Shown: positions 37,801-45,675 of the stretch, one piece after another
Layout: every line of letters begins with the position of its first letter
Position numbering within the stretch: the stretch's first letter is position 1
Assembly: GCF_019443965.1 (NCBI RefSeq)
Contig: NZ_CP040814.1
Coordinates: 1 to 64,000, forward strand
Length of the DNA stretch: 64,000 nt
Source of the DNA: Salinibacterium sp. M195
Lineage (GTDB): Bacteria; Actinomycetota; Actinomycetes; Actinomycetales; Microbacteriaceae
Reading direction: 5' to 3'
Program-made: the position numbers and the translations under genes
The notes under the pieces: generated by a model
Seen by the model: only the letters and a program-made list of their open reading frames with translations
What the model was told of the DNA's origin: nothing
Databases searched by the model: none

Positions 37801-38417
37801 AATAGGCCAGAGATGAGCAGCGTGGCGATTGCCGCGGCTCCGTAACCGCCGAGTGGCGCGGGAGTCTGGGTCGCAATCGCCCAAATGTCGAGAATCACGA
37901 AAACCATTCCGAGAGCACCGACCGCCTCCGCAGAGAACTGAAGGTTTGCGCGAGCAAGCAGCCACGCCGCCGTGATGAACACGAGGGTAATGATCGCGAT
38001 GGCGGTAGTGCGCGTACCCGTATCGGTGAGGTCGGGGTTGAAGAAAGTAAAGACGATCGCCGCGACCGCGAAAAGGCCAGCGCCGGCAACAGCGAGCACC
38101 GACTGCACACTGATCGTGGAACGCGACGAGGAAGTGGGGGTGGGGGTAGGTGTGGCCGCTCCGGAAACCGCAGGCGCAGAGACTGCAACATCGTGAGGTA
38201 GCGCTGCAGTGGGAATTCGGTCGAGGATGCTCTGTCGGTGCTCCAGCGCGGCCACGGCTGCCTTCGATGCGTCAGCGAGCTCAACGGCAGTTTCGTTGCG
38301 CAGGTCGGCACGGCAATGGGTGCAGATTCCCTCGTGCACTTGGGCGAGATCACACCGTGGACATTTGCCCCACGCCTGAAGGCCGCGGACGGCGTCATCG
38401 CTCCAAGTTTTATTCAT
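34806..38417 (-). CDS. Giant polytopic membrane protein with N-terminal zinc ribbon (SCO7613-like)
   Basis: A 1203-residue protein unlike any enzyme I recognise. The first about 40 residues contain a zinc ribbon (CPRCDLAQVHEGICTHC) with two CxxC pairs. A linker rich in Thr/Pro/Ser (about 95-125) follows, then roughly thirty or more hydrophobic helices fill residues about 125-1185. Actinobacterial proteins called SCO7613 C-terminal domain-containing or DUF2157-like have this make-up; their function is not known. No charged catalytic motif stands out. It is a lone gene between pta and the SRP RNA. Confidence 0.7.
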   Translation of the reverse strand: MNKTWSDDAVRGLQAWGKCPRCDLAQVHEGICTHCRADLRNETAVELADASKAAVAALEHRQSILDRIPTAALPHDVAVSAPAVSGAATPTPTPTSSSRSTISVQSVLAVAGAGLFAVAAIVFTFFNPDLTDTGTRTTAIAIITLVFITAAWLLARANLQFSAEAVGALGMVFVILDIWAIATQTPAPLGGYGAAAIATLLISGLFVILATVRRMRAWLWVGLVGIAITPALVGYAIDTPWSVVLGHLGVGFAALLVQELAQTLGRRFESTLRVDHASATGLQMLSLIVVLSTVIGLPSGDTRAWILGISAVIAGLAVMAVLSTRNALPQLWSLVAGVLVAVSLTILPFAAVVDDPERLLALLPAVAVGGLALLATASRAAFAPRVDRIALLTGVAIVVVLASIPTALVVLGQAFTAPARLVPSLLGGAATLGMLALAVGLVIAAIARKIRSLGLLALAVALAGLVGFATWSELSDVTRVALALGAGVALSVVTVALRRASGETTGVTRATFVFAHVLIVLGAIMTTPDRVLVVVGGLGVVAAIGVLTGAVRRSIQPLHAAAGFVYALGVFAFFLAEFTVLSWPPTVIGLTATLGLVVAIVLTVLRAVPVRFWAAALVVAAIPFALSIGMLFSEISGWVGLSAATAFVLALVLVVIHRPGARPVVRVGAAGLLVPTVTVVIISVVPQFVEQSTSPFTLPITATLVALVLPTTEFVGRSLRKLGHTEAETRGVRLALEVSALITGALAVVLTLVRTATDFGTTFLVLGIIGIGAVATGQFLKRRYAWIVAYFSFTGALWSLLALNEIALLDAYVLPPALVAALIGLVAVWRGRRGLGLYAGGLAVAVAAPLLVLIVAGNGPAEDSIEWRTIAIILASASLLLAGSLLALIPDPSRHASLRRLRVTTILVGLGASSAGLVQAIRYGAGADDAQLADPQAVMIPVLIFGLVATVLAAAAATMLVSSPRLARSRLLALPALAYFVLAPVSAFRHGPVFPITLLLVMVIVLGFMIVSALRARHRLTSLPPVWLTFLFATIAGIAGWSEHSIFRVEPFSLTLGAALLAVGIIGWRNIGETKPTLYSWPQGQRGSWRLLAPGILVMLGTSVLSTGTDPQTWRAILVIGLALVSILLGNRLQLAAPFVLGIVTLAVENVVVFAAQIGTTIDAATWWITLASAGAVLLVLAVSTERRSSGERGVAARMRDLR

Positions 38418-38466
38418 GTTTCACATCATAGAAGCCACGAGCCAATGATGCTTACGGCAAAGAAAA

Positions 38467-38554
38467 GACCCCCCGCGCACCCGCCAGAGCCCGGTTACCC
38501 TTGCTACGTTTCCGTCCTGGGGGAGTTGGCCTGGATGGCGCCACGCGAGGAGCC
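38467..38554 (-). ncRNA. ffs: Small bacterial SRP RNA (4.5S)
   Basis: The minus strand carries the SRP RNA core: a GGAA tetraloop closed by GAC/AC pairs with the conserved AGCAAGGGTAACC on its 3' side and CCCCCAGG on its 5' side, the symmetric loop bound by Ffh. The 5' end GGCTCCTCGCGT and 3' end GCGCGGGGGGTC can form 12 consecutive pairs counting G-U. TTTTCT follows as terminator, and TAGACT (38561-38566 on the minus strand) is a possible -10 box. About 88 nt; the ends are set by base pairing. Confidence 0.9.
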
Positions 38555-38700
38555 GCACTCAGTCTACCCAAAAGTTGGAGCCCTTGCGCTCCCCTTCACG
38601 CGGCCAAATTCCGGGGCACCGCGTCACCGATTACCACTGAACCGCACACCCCGTTATGATCACTTGAGGTTGTTTGCGCTAACGCGTGTTCAACTCGCCA

Positions 38701-38785
38701 GGAGAATTCGCCTAGTGGCCTATGGCGCACGCTTGGAAAGCGTGTTGGGTGCAAGCCCTCGGGGGTTCGAATCCCCCATTCTCCG
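38701..38785 (+). tRNA. tRNA-Ser (anticodon GGA)
   Basis: An 85-nt class II tRNA. Acceptor GGAGAAT (38701-38707) pairs with ATTCTCC (38778-38784), discriminator G. Anticodon stem CACGC/GCGTG holds loop TTGGAAA with GGA at 38735-38737. A long variable arm and the T-arm GGGGG-TTCGAAT-CCCCC follow. CCA is not encoded. Confidence 0.97.
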
Positions 38786-38835
38786 CACTTACCCGATGTT
38801 GTCGCGAGACGCGAATAGACGAAGGGACTGACACG

Positions 38836-39492
38836 TTGACGCACAAGAGTGCCAGCAGTAAACCTTCTCGAAACGATCCTCGACGTCGACTCGGCCAACC
38901 GCGATCGCTCTTTCGTCGTGGCTTAATTGCGGCGCTCACCTTCACCGTGCCCGTCTTCGGCGTGCTTTACGCCCTCACTATCCCGGATGGCCCCTGGCTG
39001 GCGGTCGCCATCACGCAAGCGGCGGCCGTCGTTGCCGCCATTGCGGCATCCGTCTCCTACTTTCGAAGTGCCATCTGGATTGGCCCTGACTCCCCCACAG
39101 TGACCGAGCGCGGCTTTTTCTTTGGAAGGCTCACTCACTTCGACAAAGCAGATGCGGTCTCGATTTTGCTGGCAGACGTGTACACGAGCGATGGCTCAGA
39201 AACGCGGCCACAGATGGTCATCCTGGGCGCAGACAAGAAGCGTTTGCTTCGCATGCGTGGGCAATACTGGTCGCCGAGTGATTTCGACATTGTCGCCGCC
39301 GAGTTCGATGTTCCCGTCTTCAGCATTCCTGGCGCAGTCTCGACGAGCGAACTTCGCGAAGACTACCCGCACGCTCTTTATACGCTGGAACGGCACCCCG
39401 TCATGATGGGGCTCATTGCCGTAGGGTGCACCGCCGCAACGGCTGCAATCTTGATGGGTGCGCTTGCCGTGATCCGCACCGTCGCACCCTAA
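38836..39492 (+). CDS. Membrane protein with PH-like middle domain, unknown function
   Basis: A 218-residue protein with a basic N-terminus, two helices (about 28-68), a soluble stretch (about 75-175) starting SAIWIGPDSPTVTERGFFFGR that resembles small PH-type domains of actinobacterial membrane proteins, and a last helix (about 190-212). The open frame begins inside tRNA-Ser, so I place the start at TTG 38836, which has GAAGGGA 8 nt upstream. Its role is unknown; it sits alone after the tRNA. Confidence 0.7.
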   Translation: MTHKSASSKPSRNDPRRRLGQPRSLFRRGLIAALTFTVPVFGVLYALTIPDGPWLAVAITQAAAVVAAIAASVSYFRSAIWIGPDSPTVTERGFFFGRLTHFDKADAVSILLADVYTSDGSETRPQMVILGADKKRLLRMRGQYWSPSDFDIVAAEFDVPVFSIPGAVSTSELREDYPHALYTLERHPVMMGLIAVGCTAATAAILMGALAVIRTVAP

Positions 39493-39539
39493 GCACCGCA
39501 CCGCACCGCACCGCACCGCAACCCCGCCGCCGCCGCCGC
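39493..39539 (+). repeat. Short (GCACC)5 and (CCG)n tandem repeats
   Basis: Five GCACC units start at 39493, directly after the stop codon, followed by a CCG/GCC run (39524-39539). Intergenic simple sequence between convergent genes. Confidence 0.85.
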
Positions 39540-39549
39540 TTAACGACAA

Positions 39550-39596
39550 ATGCCGCAGCCCCGCTGCCGCCCAAGCGACATACGGTTCTGCGGCAT
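39550..39596. terminator. Possible bidirectional terminator between convergent genes
   Basis: ATGCCGCAG (39550-39558) and CTGCGGCAT (39588-39596) are a 9-bp inverted repeat in the gap between the convergent membrane-protein gene and sugar permease gene. The 29-nt spacer makes it a weaker case than the others. Confidence 0.4.
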
Positions 39597-39611
39597 CTGC
39601 CGTACGGAGAA

Positions 39612-40544
39612 CTAGCTCTTGACTGACCCACTCATGAGTCCGCCAACGAAGTACTTGCCGAGCACAATGTAGACGATGAGGGTCGGCAACGAGGCGAGCA
39701 GTGCACCAGCCATGGCGGCACCATAGTTGGCCAACTGCGCACCCTGAGCCAAGTTATTGAGCGACAGCGATACTGGTCCCTCATTCTGGTTCGAGAGGAA
39801 CAGGGCGAACAAGAAGTCGTTCCACGCGGACGTGAACTGCCAGATGATCGTCACAACAAAACCAGGCAGCGACAGAGGCAACACGATACTGCCAAAGGTG
39901 CGCAGCATCCCGGCGCCATCCATGCGCGATGCTTCCATCAACTCGTGCGGGATGCTCGCGTAATAGTTACGGAAGATCAGCGTACAAATCGGCAAACCAT
40001 AAATGACGTGAACGATCAGCAACGTCGAGATATCGCTGGGTAGCCCCAGCGTCGTCTTCATCTGCACGAGCGGGGTCATGATCGCCTGGTAAGGAATGAA
40101 CATTCCGAACAGGATGACCGTGAACACGATGTCGGCGTACGGGAAGCGCCAGCGCGCAAGCACGAATCCGTTCATCGCTCCGAGGAACGATGCGATCAGT
40201 GCTGCGGGAATCGCCAACAAGAACGTGCGACCGATGGATGCCGACAGCGCGTTCCAGGCGAGCGCCCAGTTGTCGAATCCGGTGGGTCCCCCTTCGAGAG
40301 CAGGCTCCCAAGGCCAGCGAACGGGTAGTCCCCACGAGGTGGCGGGGTTGACGTCTTGCGGCGGCTTGAGGCTCGTAACGATAAGCACGTAGACGGGCAT
40401 CAACACGACGATAAGGAACAGCACGAGCAATACGTACTTGACCGTGCGGCTCAGGCGTTTGCGATTGCGGAGCGTCGTTTGGCCAGGCATATCTGATGCG
40501 CTTGACACGGTGGGCTTCTTCTTGGGTTCAGTGATGACGCTCAT
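39612..40544 (-). CDS. Carbohydrate ABC transporter permease (MalG-type)
   Basis: A 310-residue inner-membrane permease with six helices and the coupling motif EASRMDGAGMLRTFGSIVLPLSLPG that docks the ATPase. The end of the preceding long frame is out of phase with any family; ATG at 40544 overlaps the stop of the other permease gene (ATGA). Together they form the translocation pore of a family 1 solute-binding-protein transporter. No ATPase gene follows, so a shared MsmK-type ATPase encoded elsewhere is likely. Confidence 0.94.
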   Translation of the reverse strand: MSVITEPKKKPTVSSASDMPGQTTLRNRKRLSRTVKYVLLVLFLIVVLMPVYVLIVTSLKPPQDVNPATSWGLPVRWPWEPALEGGPTGFDNWALAWNALSASIGRTFLLAIPAALIASFLGAMNGFVLARWRFPYADIVFTVILFGMFIPYQAIMTPLVQMKTTLGLPSDISTLLIVHVIYGLPICTLIFRNYYASIPHELMEASRMDGAGMLRTFGSIVLPLSLPGFVVTIIWQFTSAWNDFLFALFLSNQNEGPVSLSLNNLAQGAQLANYGAAMAGALLASLPTLIVYIVLGKYFVGGLMSGSVKS

Positions 40545-41431
40545 CGCTGCTTCCTCTCTGAACGGGCCGTATAGATCAGGTAAGGAACGATCAGCACAGC
40601 GACGAACAGCAACAGGATTGTGGCTATCGTTGCGGACTTTGCGTAGTCGTTCGCGGTGAGGGCAACCCACAGATAGGTTGCGGGAACCTCGGTCTGGTAG
40701 ATCGACTTGGTGATCGCCATGATGAGGTCGAAGACCTTGAGCGACATATGGCCAACGATGATGAGGGCCGAGAGCGCGACGGGGCTGAGCTGGGGGAAGA
40801 TCACGTAACGGTAGAGCTTCCACTCGGTTGCGCCATCCATGCGGGCTGCTTCGCGCAGCTCCATCGGAATACCGCGGAATCCGGAGAGGAACAAGGCCAT
40901 GACGTAGCCAGCAAGCTGCCAGATCGCGGGCAAAGCAATCGCCGCCATGCCCCAACCAGGTTCGCTCCACCAGGCGTTCTGCAGAAAGTCGAGACCCATG
41001 ATCTCGAAGATCCGGTTCAACCCGGATGCACGATCACCCTCAGCGCTGTTGAGCAACCAGCGCCAGACGACACCGGATGCCACGAACGAGATGGCCATCG
41101 GGAACAGGAATACCGAGCGGAACACGCCCTCAGCAGTGACGCCCTTGTCGAGCATCCATGCCCACAAGAAACCGAAAAGCATGGTTCCACCGATGAAGAA
41201 GACGGTGAAGACACCGAGGTTCTGCAACGAATGAATGAAGCGCTCTTCTGCAAAGAGAGCAAAGTAGTTGTCGAGTCCTACGAACTCGGTTGCCGGTAGA
41301 AGGCTGTGCCGGTTGCTGAGCGACACCGAGATGTTGGCAGCGATCAAACCGTACACAAAGATGCCGATAACGATGATCGTCGGTGCGATCAAGAGGAGCG
41401 GCGGCCCCCAGTTTTTGTACCCTTTTTTCAC
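40541..41431 (-). CDS. Carbohydrate ABC transporter permease (MalF-type)
   Basis: A 296-residue permease with six helices; the first follows MKKGYKNWGPPLLLIAPTIIV. The coupling loop is ELREAARMDGATEWKLYRYVIFPQLSP. It is the upstream member of the permease pair and lies 74 bp after the binding-protein gene, with a strong stem-loop in that gap that probably lowers permease expression relative to the binding protein. Confidence 0.94.
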   Translation of the reverse strand: MKKGYKNWGPPLLLIAPTIIVIGIFVYGLIAANISVSLSNRHSLLPATEFVGLDNYFALFAEERFIHSLQNLGVFTVFFIGGTMLFGFLWAWMLDKGVTAEGVFRSVFLFPMAISFVASGVVWRWLLNSAEGDRASGLNRIFEIMGLDFLQNAWWSEPGWGMAAIALPAIWQLAGYVMALFLSGFRGIPMELREAARMDGATEWKLYRYVIFPQLSPVALSALIIVGHMSLKVFDLIMAITKSIYQTEVPATYLWVALTANDYAKSATIATILLLFVAVLIVPYLIYTARSERKQR

Positions 41432-41455
41432 GCGCGAGCTCCTCGGTTTGCACGG

Positions 41456-41489
41456 TAGTGGGTGGGGGTATTGCCACCCCCACCCACTA
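41456..41489 (-). promoter_or_regulatory. Strong stem-loop between binding-protein and permease genes
   Basis: TAGTGGGTGGGGGT (41456-41469) pairs perfectly with 41476-41489 around a 6-nt loop. It begins 17 bp after the binding-protein stop and has no U tract on the minus strand, so it is better read as an mRNA stabiliser or partial terminator than as a full stop. Confidence 0.7.
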
Positions 41490-41505
41490 TTTCTCGTGGT
41501 GCTAG

Positions 41506-42780
41506 TTAGCCCTGAGCCTTGTCAGAAGCAGCAACTAGTCCGGAAAGCAGCGATGCTGCGTCGCGGTCGGCGCCGAACTTACCGATGGCTGAGGAGATGT
41601 CTCCCGACCAGGCAATGCTTGCTGCGGCACCGTGTGCGAGCGAGCTCACAACAGTGTCTTCACCGAACGACTTGATGGCTGTCTGCTGGTACGCGGGGTA
41701 GTCAGCGGCAACCGTGTCGGTACGTGCCGGGATCGAACCCTTGGCGAGGTTGAATGCCTTCTGGCCTTCAGCGGAGCTGATGGTCGTCAACCAGTCAATG
41801 GCGGCTGCTTCGTGAGGAGCGCCTACCGAGAGAGTGAACGAGTCAGCGAGGAAGTCGAAGACTCCGTCGGTGCCGGGGGTTGCCCAGGTGGTGTACTCGC
41901 TGTCGTAGGTCCAACCGGCCTGCTGGAATGCAGACTCAGCCCAGTCACCCATGACGTTGTAGGCAGCGTTGCCATCGAGAACGATCTGCGTTGCCGCGTC
42001 CCAGTCAAGACCAGCGAAGTCGCTGTTGGTGTATTCGAGAAGGTCACCGTAGTGACCGATAGCGGTCTCTACGCCCGCACTGTCCCAAGCGGTGTCGCCG
42101 GTCCAGAGTCCCGAGTAGTCTTCGGCGCCGAGGTCAGCGATGAGAACGTTTTCGAAGAGCTGCATCTGAGTCCACTCGGTACCGAGGGCCAAAGGAGTCT
42201 CGACGCCAGCGGCCTTGAGCTTTGCGAGGTCTACGAGCCAGGCGTCGATGTCAGCAGGTGCGGCCATCGGGTCGATGCCGGCATCCTTGAGCACCTGGGT
42301 GTTGGCCCAGACCACGTTTGCACGGTGGATGTTGCTGGGCACGGAGTAGATGGCGCCGTCAACGGTGATGCGCTCGATCAGGCTCTCGGGGAAGACATCG
42401 GTGAGTCCGTTGTCTTCGAAGAAGGAGCTGAGGTCCTGAAGCTGACCGGCGTTGATGTAGTCCGTGAGCTCGGCTCCGGCGTGGGCCTGGAAGGTGTCCG
42501 GCGGGTTATTGGCCTCGAGGCGTGAAGCCAAGGCTGCCTTGGCGTTTGAACCGGCGCCGCCAGCTACTGAGGCGTTGATGAACTCGTCATCGGGGTACTG
42601 CTCTTGGAATACCTTGACGAGAGCGTCGAGGCCGACTTTTTCGGAGCCTGATGCCCACCAGGTGAATACCTCAACCTGGCTGGCGTTGTCTGGGTCTGTC
42701 GTTCCGGTGTTGCCTGAGCAGCCCGCGAGAACGAGGCCTAAGGCCACCGCCCCGGCGATAATGGAAAGTGGCTTACGCAT
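41506..42780 (-). CDS. Sugar-binding lipoprotein of ABC transporter (GtsA-like)
   Basis: A 424-residue family 1 solute-binding protein. The signal peptide ends in lipobox LAGC. The opening VEVFTWWASGSEKVGLDALVKVF and SVAGGAGSNAKAALASRLEANNPPDTFQAHAG strongly resemble the glucose/mannose-type binding proteins of the GtsA group. Start at 42780 has GGAGGAA 8 nt upstream. It heads the three-gene transporter operon. Sugar identity is inferred from resemblance only. Confidence 0.88.
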   Translation of the reverse strand: MRKPLSIIAGAVALGLVLAGCSGNTGTTDPDNASQVEVFTWWASGSEKVGLDALVKVFQEQYPDDEFINASVAGGAGSNAKAALASRLEANNPPDTFQAHAGAELTDYINAGQLQDLSSFFEDNGLTDVFPESLIERITVDGAIYSVPSNIHRANVVWANTQVLKDAGIDPMAAPADIDAWLVDLAKLKAAGVETPLALGTEWTQMQLFENVLIADLGAEDYSGLWTGDTAWDSAGVETAIGHYGDLLEYTNSDFAGLDWDAATQIVLDGNAAYNVMGDWAESAFQQAGWTYDSEYTTWATPGTDGVFDFLADSFTLSVGAPHEAAAIDWLTTISSAEGQKAFNLAKGSIPARTDTVAADYPAYQQTAIKSFGEDTVVSSLAHGAAASIAWSGDISSAIGKFGADRDAASLLSGLVAASDKAQG

Positions 42781-43054
42781 TCTGTGTTCCTCCATTGGAA
42801 AGTGAGTGCTGTTCCGTTCAAGAAGTGAATCGGACGCTCACTAGTAAACTGTCTCGCCCTTGGGTTTGACAAGTGAACGCAACAGTTTTCCCCACATTGG
42901 TATGGTCACGATTTGGCAACGGCACGTCGGCTGGCCAAGAAGCTCTTCAGCTGGCGACCACGCGTTGCAGGTCAAAACCCCCGCAAATACGCGGTATTTC
43001 GTTCAGTTTTCACCACTCAGCTTGCCTAAAATGGCAGCGTGCAGCCTGTTCGGG
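42781..43054 (-). other. Promoter-containing gap upstream of the sugar transporter
   Basis: 274 bp between the HerA-like gene and the binding-protein gene. It must hold the transporter promoter and the end of the HerA-like transcript. I see no clear operator palindrome, no regulator gene and no coding frame. Confidence 0.5.
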
Positions 43055-44851
43055 CTAGCGTCGCTTCAGCGTAGAAAAAATCCCCCGCAAAACTTCGCGA
43101 ACCACAGTTTGTCCAGTTCGTGAACCCAAGACGTCCTGGAGAACGTTCGGTTGCTTCCGCGTTGACGTCCGCGTCGTTGTACGAGAAGACGACTTCGGAG
43201 CAGACTTTTTGTTCATGTCTTTGAGCGCTCGCTCGTAGTCAGCCTGAAGCTTTGCCTGTTCTTGAGCTATTGTTTTCGCCGTCGACTCAGCTTGCTCAGC
43301 CGCCTCGACAGCAGCATCCGCTTCCGCTGCCGCATTCATCTTGACGGCCAATATCTCTCGCGCCGATTCCCGGTCAACCGGAGTGCCATACGTCACCATC
43401 AGTGGGGACGCGGCAACCGCCGCCGACATCACGGCAGCATCAGTGGGAGACATTGACCCGCGAGGAGCCCGCAAGCGAGTCCACGCCACCGGAGTTGGCG
43501 CACCCTTTTCGTTCATAACCGTGATGATCGCCTCGCCCGTCGCCAACGTGGTCAGCACCTCTCCTAAGTCATAGCCCGACGTCGGATACGTCGACACCGT
43601 TGCTTTGAGGGCCTTCGCCGAATCAGGAGTGTGGGCACGCAGCTGATGCTGAAAACGCGAACCGATCTGCGCGAGCACATCGCTAGGCACATCCTTCGGG
43701 GTCTGAGTGACAAAAACTACACCGACACCCTTCGAGCGAATAAGTCGCACCGTTTGAGTAATCGACGCAATGAAATCCTTTGACGCATCGTTGAACAACA
43801 GGTGCGCCTCATCGAAGAAGAAAACCAACTTGGGCTTGTCGATATCGCCAACCTCGGGCAGATCGTTGAAGAGATCGGCAAGCAACCACATCAGAAAGGT
43901 CGAGAAGAGCGCTGGTTTGTCATTGACACCAGGGATCTCAAGCAGGCTCACGATTCCCTTGCCCTCGGCATCAGTTCGCAAGAATAAGGACGTATCAATT
44001 TCGGGCTCACCGAAGAAGGCATCCGCGCCCTCGTTAGCAAAGCCAATGAGCTCACGCAGGATGACGCCAGCGGTAGCCGAGGAGAGCCCACCGAGATTCT
44101 TCAACTCGGCTTTGCCATCGTCGCTCAGTAGGTATTGCACGACCGCGCGCAAATCGCTGAGGTCAACAAGCGGTAGTCCGGCTTTATCGGCGTAGTGGAA
44201 AATCAGCCCCAAGCTCGACTCCTGAGTGTCGTTCAGCCCGAGCACTTTCGAGAGCAGCAGCGGGCCAAAACTGGAGACAGTCGCACGAATGGGAACGCCA
44301 GTACCCATGCCGCCGAGGGTGAAGTACTCCGTCGGGGATGCCGCGGGTTGCCAGTCCTGGCCAATCGACTCTGTGCGTTCCAGCAGCTTGCCACTCGAAG
44401 TTCCTGCGGTGGCAATGCCAGAAAGGTCACCCTTTATATCGGCAGCAAAGACCGGAACACCGGCGGCCGAAAGCTGCTCAGCGAGCACCTGCAATGTTTT
44501 GGTCTTACCTGTTCCGGTCGCGCCGGCGACAAGGCCGTGGCGGTTGAGCATCGCGATCGGGATGCGCACCGGAACGTCGGCCAGCGCATCGCCATTAACG
44601 AGTGCGCCCATCTCGAGCACCTCACCCTCGAAGGCATAGCCTTCTCGAATCGCCGTCACCTCTGAGGCAGTCAGTGGCCCGTTACCAGAATCTGACACCA
44701 CAGACTGCGGGGCGGGCTCCGCTTCCGGCGCGGCCTCCGCTTCCGCTTCCAGCGCGGCCTCAGCCGACGCTAGCTCTGCGACCGCGAGGGCTGCCTGCGC
44801 CTCCGCTAGGGCTTTCTTGGCTGCTTCTACTTGTGCTGCGGCATCCGTCAT
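43055..44851 (-). CDS. HerA-like/DUF853 P-loop ATPase
   Basis: A 598-residue ATPase of the HerA/FtsK superfamily. An Ala/Glu-rich coiled-coil N-terminus (about 1-50) leads to the P-loop GATGTGKTKTLQ (about 111), FAADIKGDLSGIA, Walker B KLVFFFDEAHLLFND (about 345) and SKGVGVVFVTQTPKDVPSDVLAQIGSRFQHQL. The C-terminus has a second Ala/Glu coiled coil and a Lys/Ser/Thr/Arg-rich tail. Proteins of this widespread family are thought to act as DNA translocases, but the role of the DUF853 group is not established. No NurA-like nuclease gene is adjacent. Confidence 0.88.
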   Translation of the reverse strand: MTDAAAQVEAAKKALAEAQAALAVAELASAEAALEAEAEAAPEAEPAPQSVVSDSGNGPLTASEVTAIREGYAFEGEVLEMGALVNGDALADVPVRIPIAMLNRHGLVAGATGTGKTKTLQVLAEQLSAAGVPVFAADIKGDLSGIATAGTSSGKLLERTESIGQDWQPAASPTEYFTLGGMGTGVPIRATVSSFGPLLLSKVLGLNDTQESSLGLIFHYADKAGLPLVDLSDLRAVVQYLLSDDGKAELKNLGGLSSATAGVILRELIGFANEGADAFFGEPEIDTSLFLRTDAEGKGIVSLLEIPGVNDKPALFSTFLMWLLADLFNDLPEVGDIDKPKLVFFFDEAHLLFNDASKDFIASITQTVRLIRSKGVGVVFVTQTPKDVPSDVLAQIGSRFQHQLRAHTPDSAKALKATVSTYPTSGYDLGEVLTTLATGEAIITVMNEKGAPTPVAWTRLRAPRGSMSPTDAAVMSAAVAASPLMVTYGTPVDRESAREILAVKMNAAAEADAAVEAAEQAESTAKTIAQEQAKLQADYERALKDMNKKSAPKSSSRTTTRTSTRKQPNVLQDVLGSRTGQTVVREVLRGIFSTLKRR

Positions 44852-44940
44852 TCTTCTAGCCTACGGAGTTGGGGTCTGACGCGGTTGTCTGCGCTACGAA
44901 TTGTGATCTGTCGCAATCGTTCACCACACCCACTTCGCCA

Positions 44941-45582
44941 TCATCCTGATTCTGCCGTGAGCTTCTTGGCTAACGGAGCCCACACGATCACCGCAACGCC
45001 AACGCCGATCAGCACGCCGCCGAAGGTGTCGCTCAGCCAGTGTGCGCCCAGATACGTACGACTGAGAACCATCAGAATCGTGTAGGCGACGCCCGCGATC
45101 CACACCCACCGACGGTGCAACAGAATAATCAGCACGACAGCTAGCGTTGCGGCATTAGCCACATGCCCTGACGGGAATGAACCAAGATCAGCCGTGACGA
45201 GAATCTCCGTCGGACGGGCCCGCCCGAACGTGGTTTTGAGCAGTTGAACTACTCCAGCACTCACCGCAGAGGCGGCGAGAAAGTACACCGCTGCCCATCG
45301 CCGTCGAGCAATCACGAAGGCGAGAGCGCCTCCCAACGGCACAACGAAGACCCCGAACCAGCCGCCACCGAGAAAGTTCATCGCGAGTGCTGGCACGGTC
45401 AAGAAAGGAGACCGGATGCTCACAAAATCAGCAAGAAGCAACTGATCGACGCTCCACGGCGTATTGCGGGTAGCTATGAGCGCCCCGAGCAACACAGCAA
45501 GGGCTATCGCCCCAATACCGCTGATGAGCGGCCAGAGTGCCGTGATCCGACGGGCCTCGGCCCGAGAAAGCTGTTGATTCAC
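44941..45582 (-). CDS. PAP2-family membrane phosphatase
   Basis: A 213-residue type 2 phosphatidic acid phosphatase family member with about five helices. The three phosphatase motifs are present: KTTFGRARP, PSGHVANA and SRTYLGAHWLSD, containing the catalytic histidines. Likely substrates are lipid phosphates such as undecaprenyl pyrophosphate or phosphatidate. The start is GTG at 45582. It is preceded and followed by unrelated genes on the same strand. Confidence 0.9.
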   Translation of the reverse strand: MNQQLSRAEARRITALWPLISGIGAIALAVLLGALIATRNTPWSVDQLLLADFVSIRSPFLTVPALAMNFLGGGWFGVFVVPLGGALAFVIARRRWAAVYFLAASAVSAGVVQLLKTTFGRARPTEILVTADLGSFPSGHVANAATLAVVLIILLHRRWVWIAGVAYTILMVLSRTYLGAHWLSDTFGGVLIGVGVAVIVWAPLAKKLTAESG

Positions 45583-45675
45583 CCGTTAACGCTAGCGAGT
45601 CAACCTCAACGGTTGCCCATACCGCGCCGGGAGAGCTCAGTGAGGACTGTTTAACCGGTCAACGACTGATTTCTC

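Noticed and set aside
41632..42525. Plus-strand frame of 297 codons opposite the sugar-binding protein gene
   Set aside because: Shadow of codon bias; the opposite strand encodes a complete lipoprotein with lipobox and ribosome-binding site.
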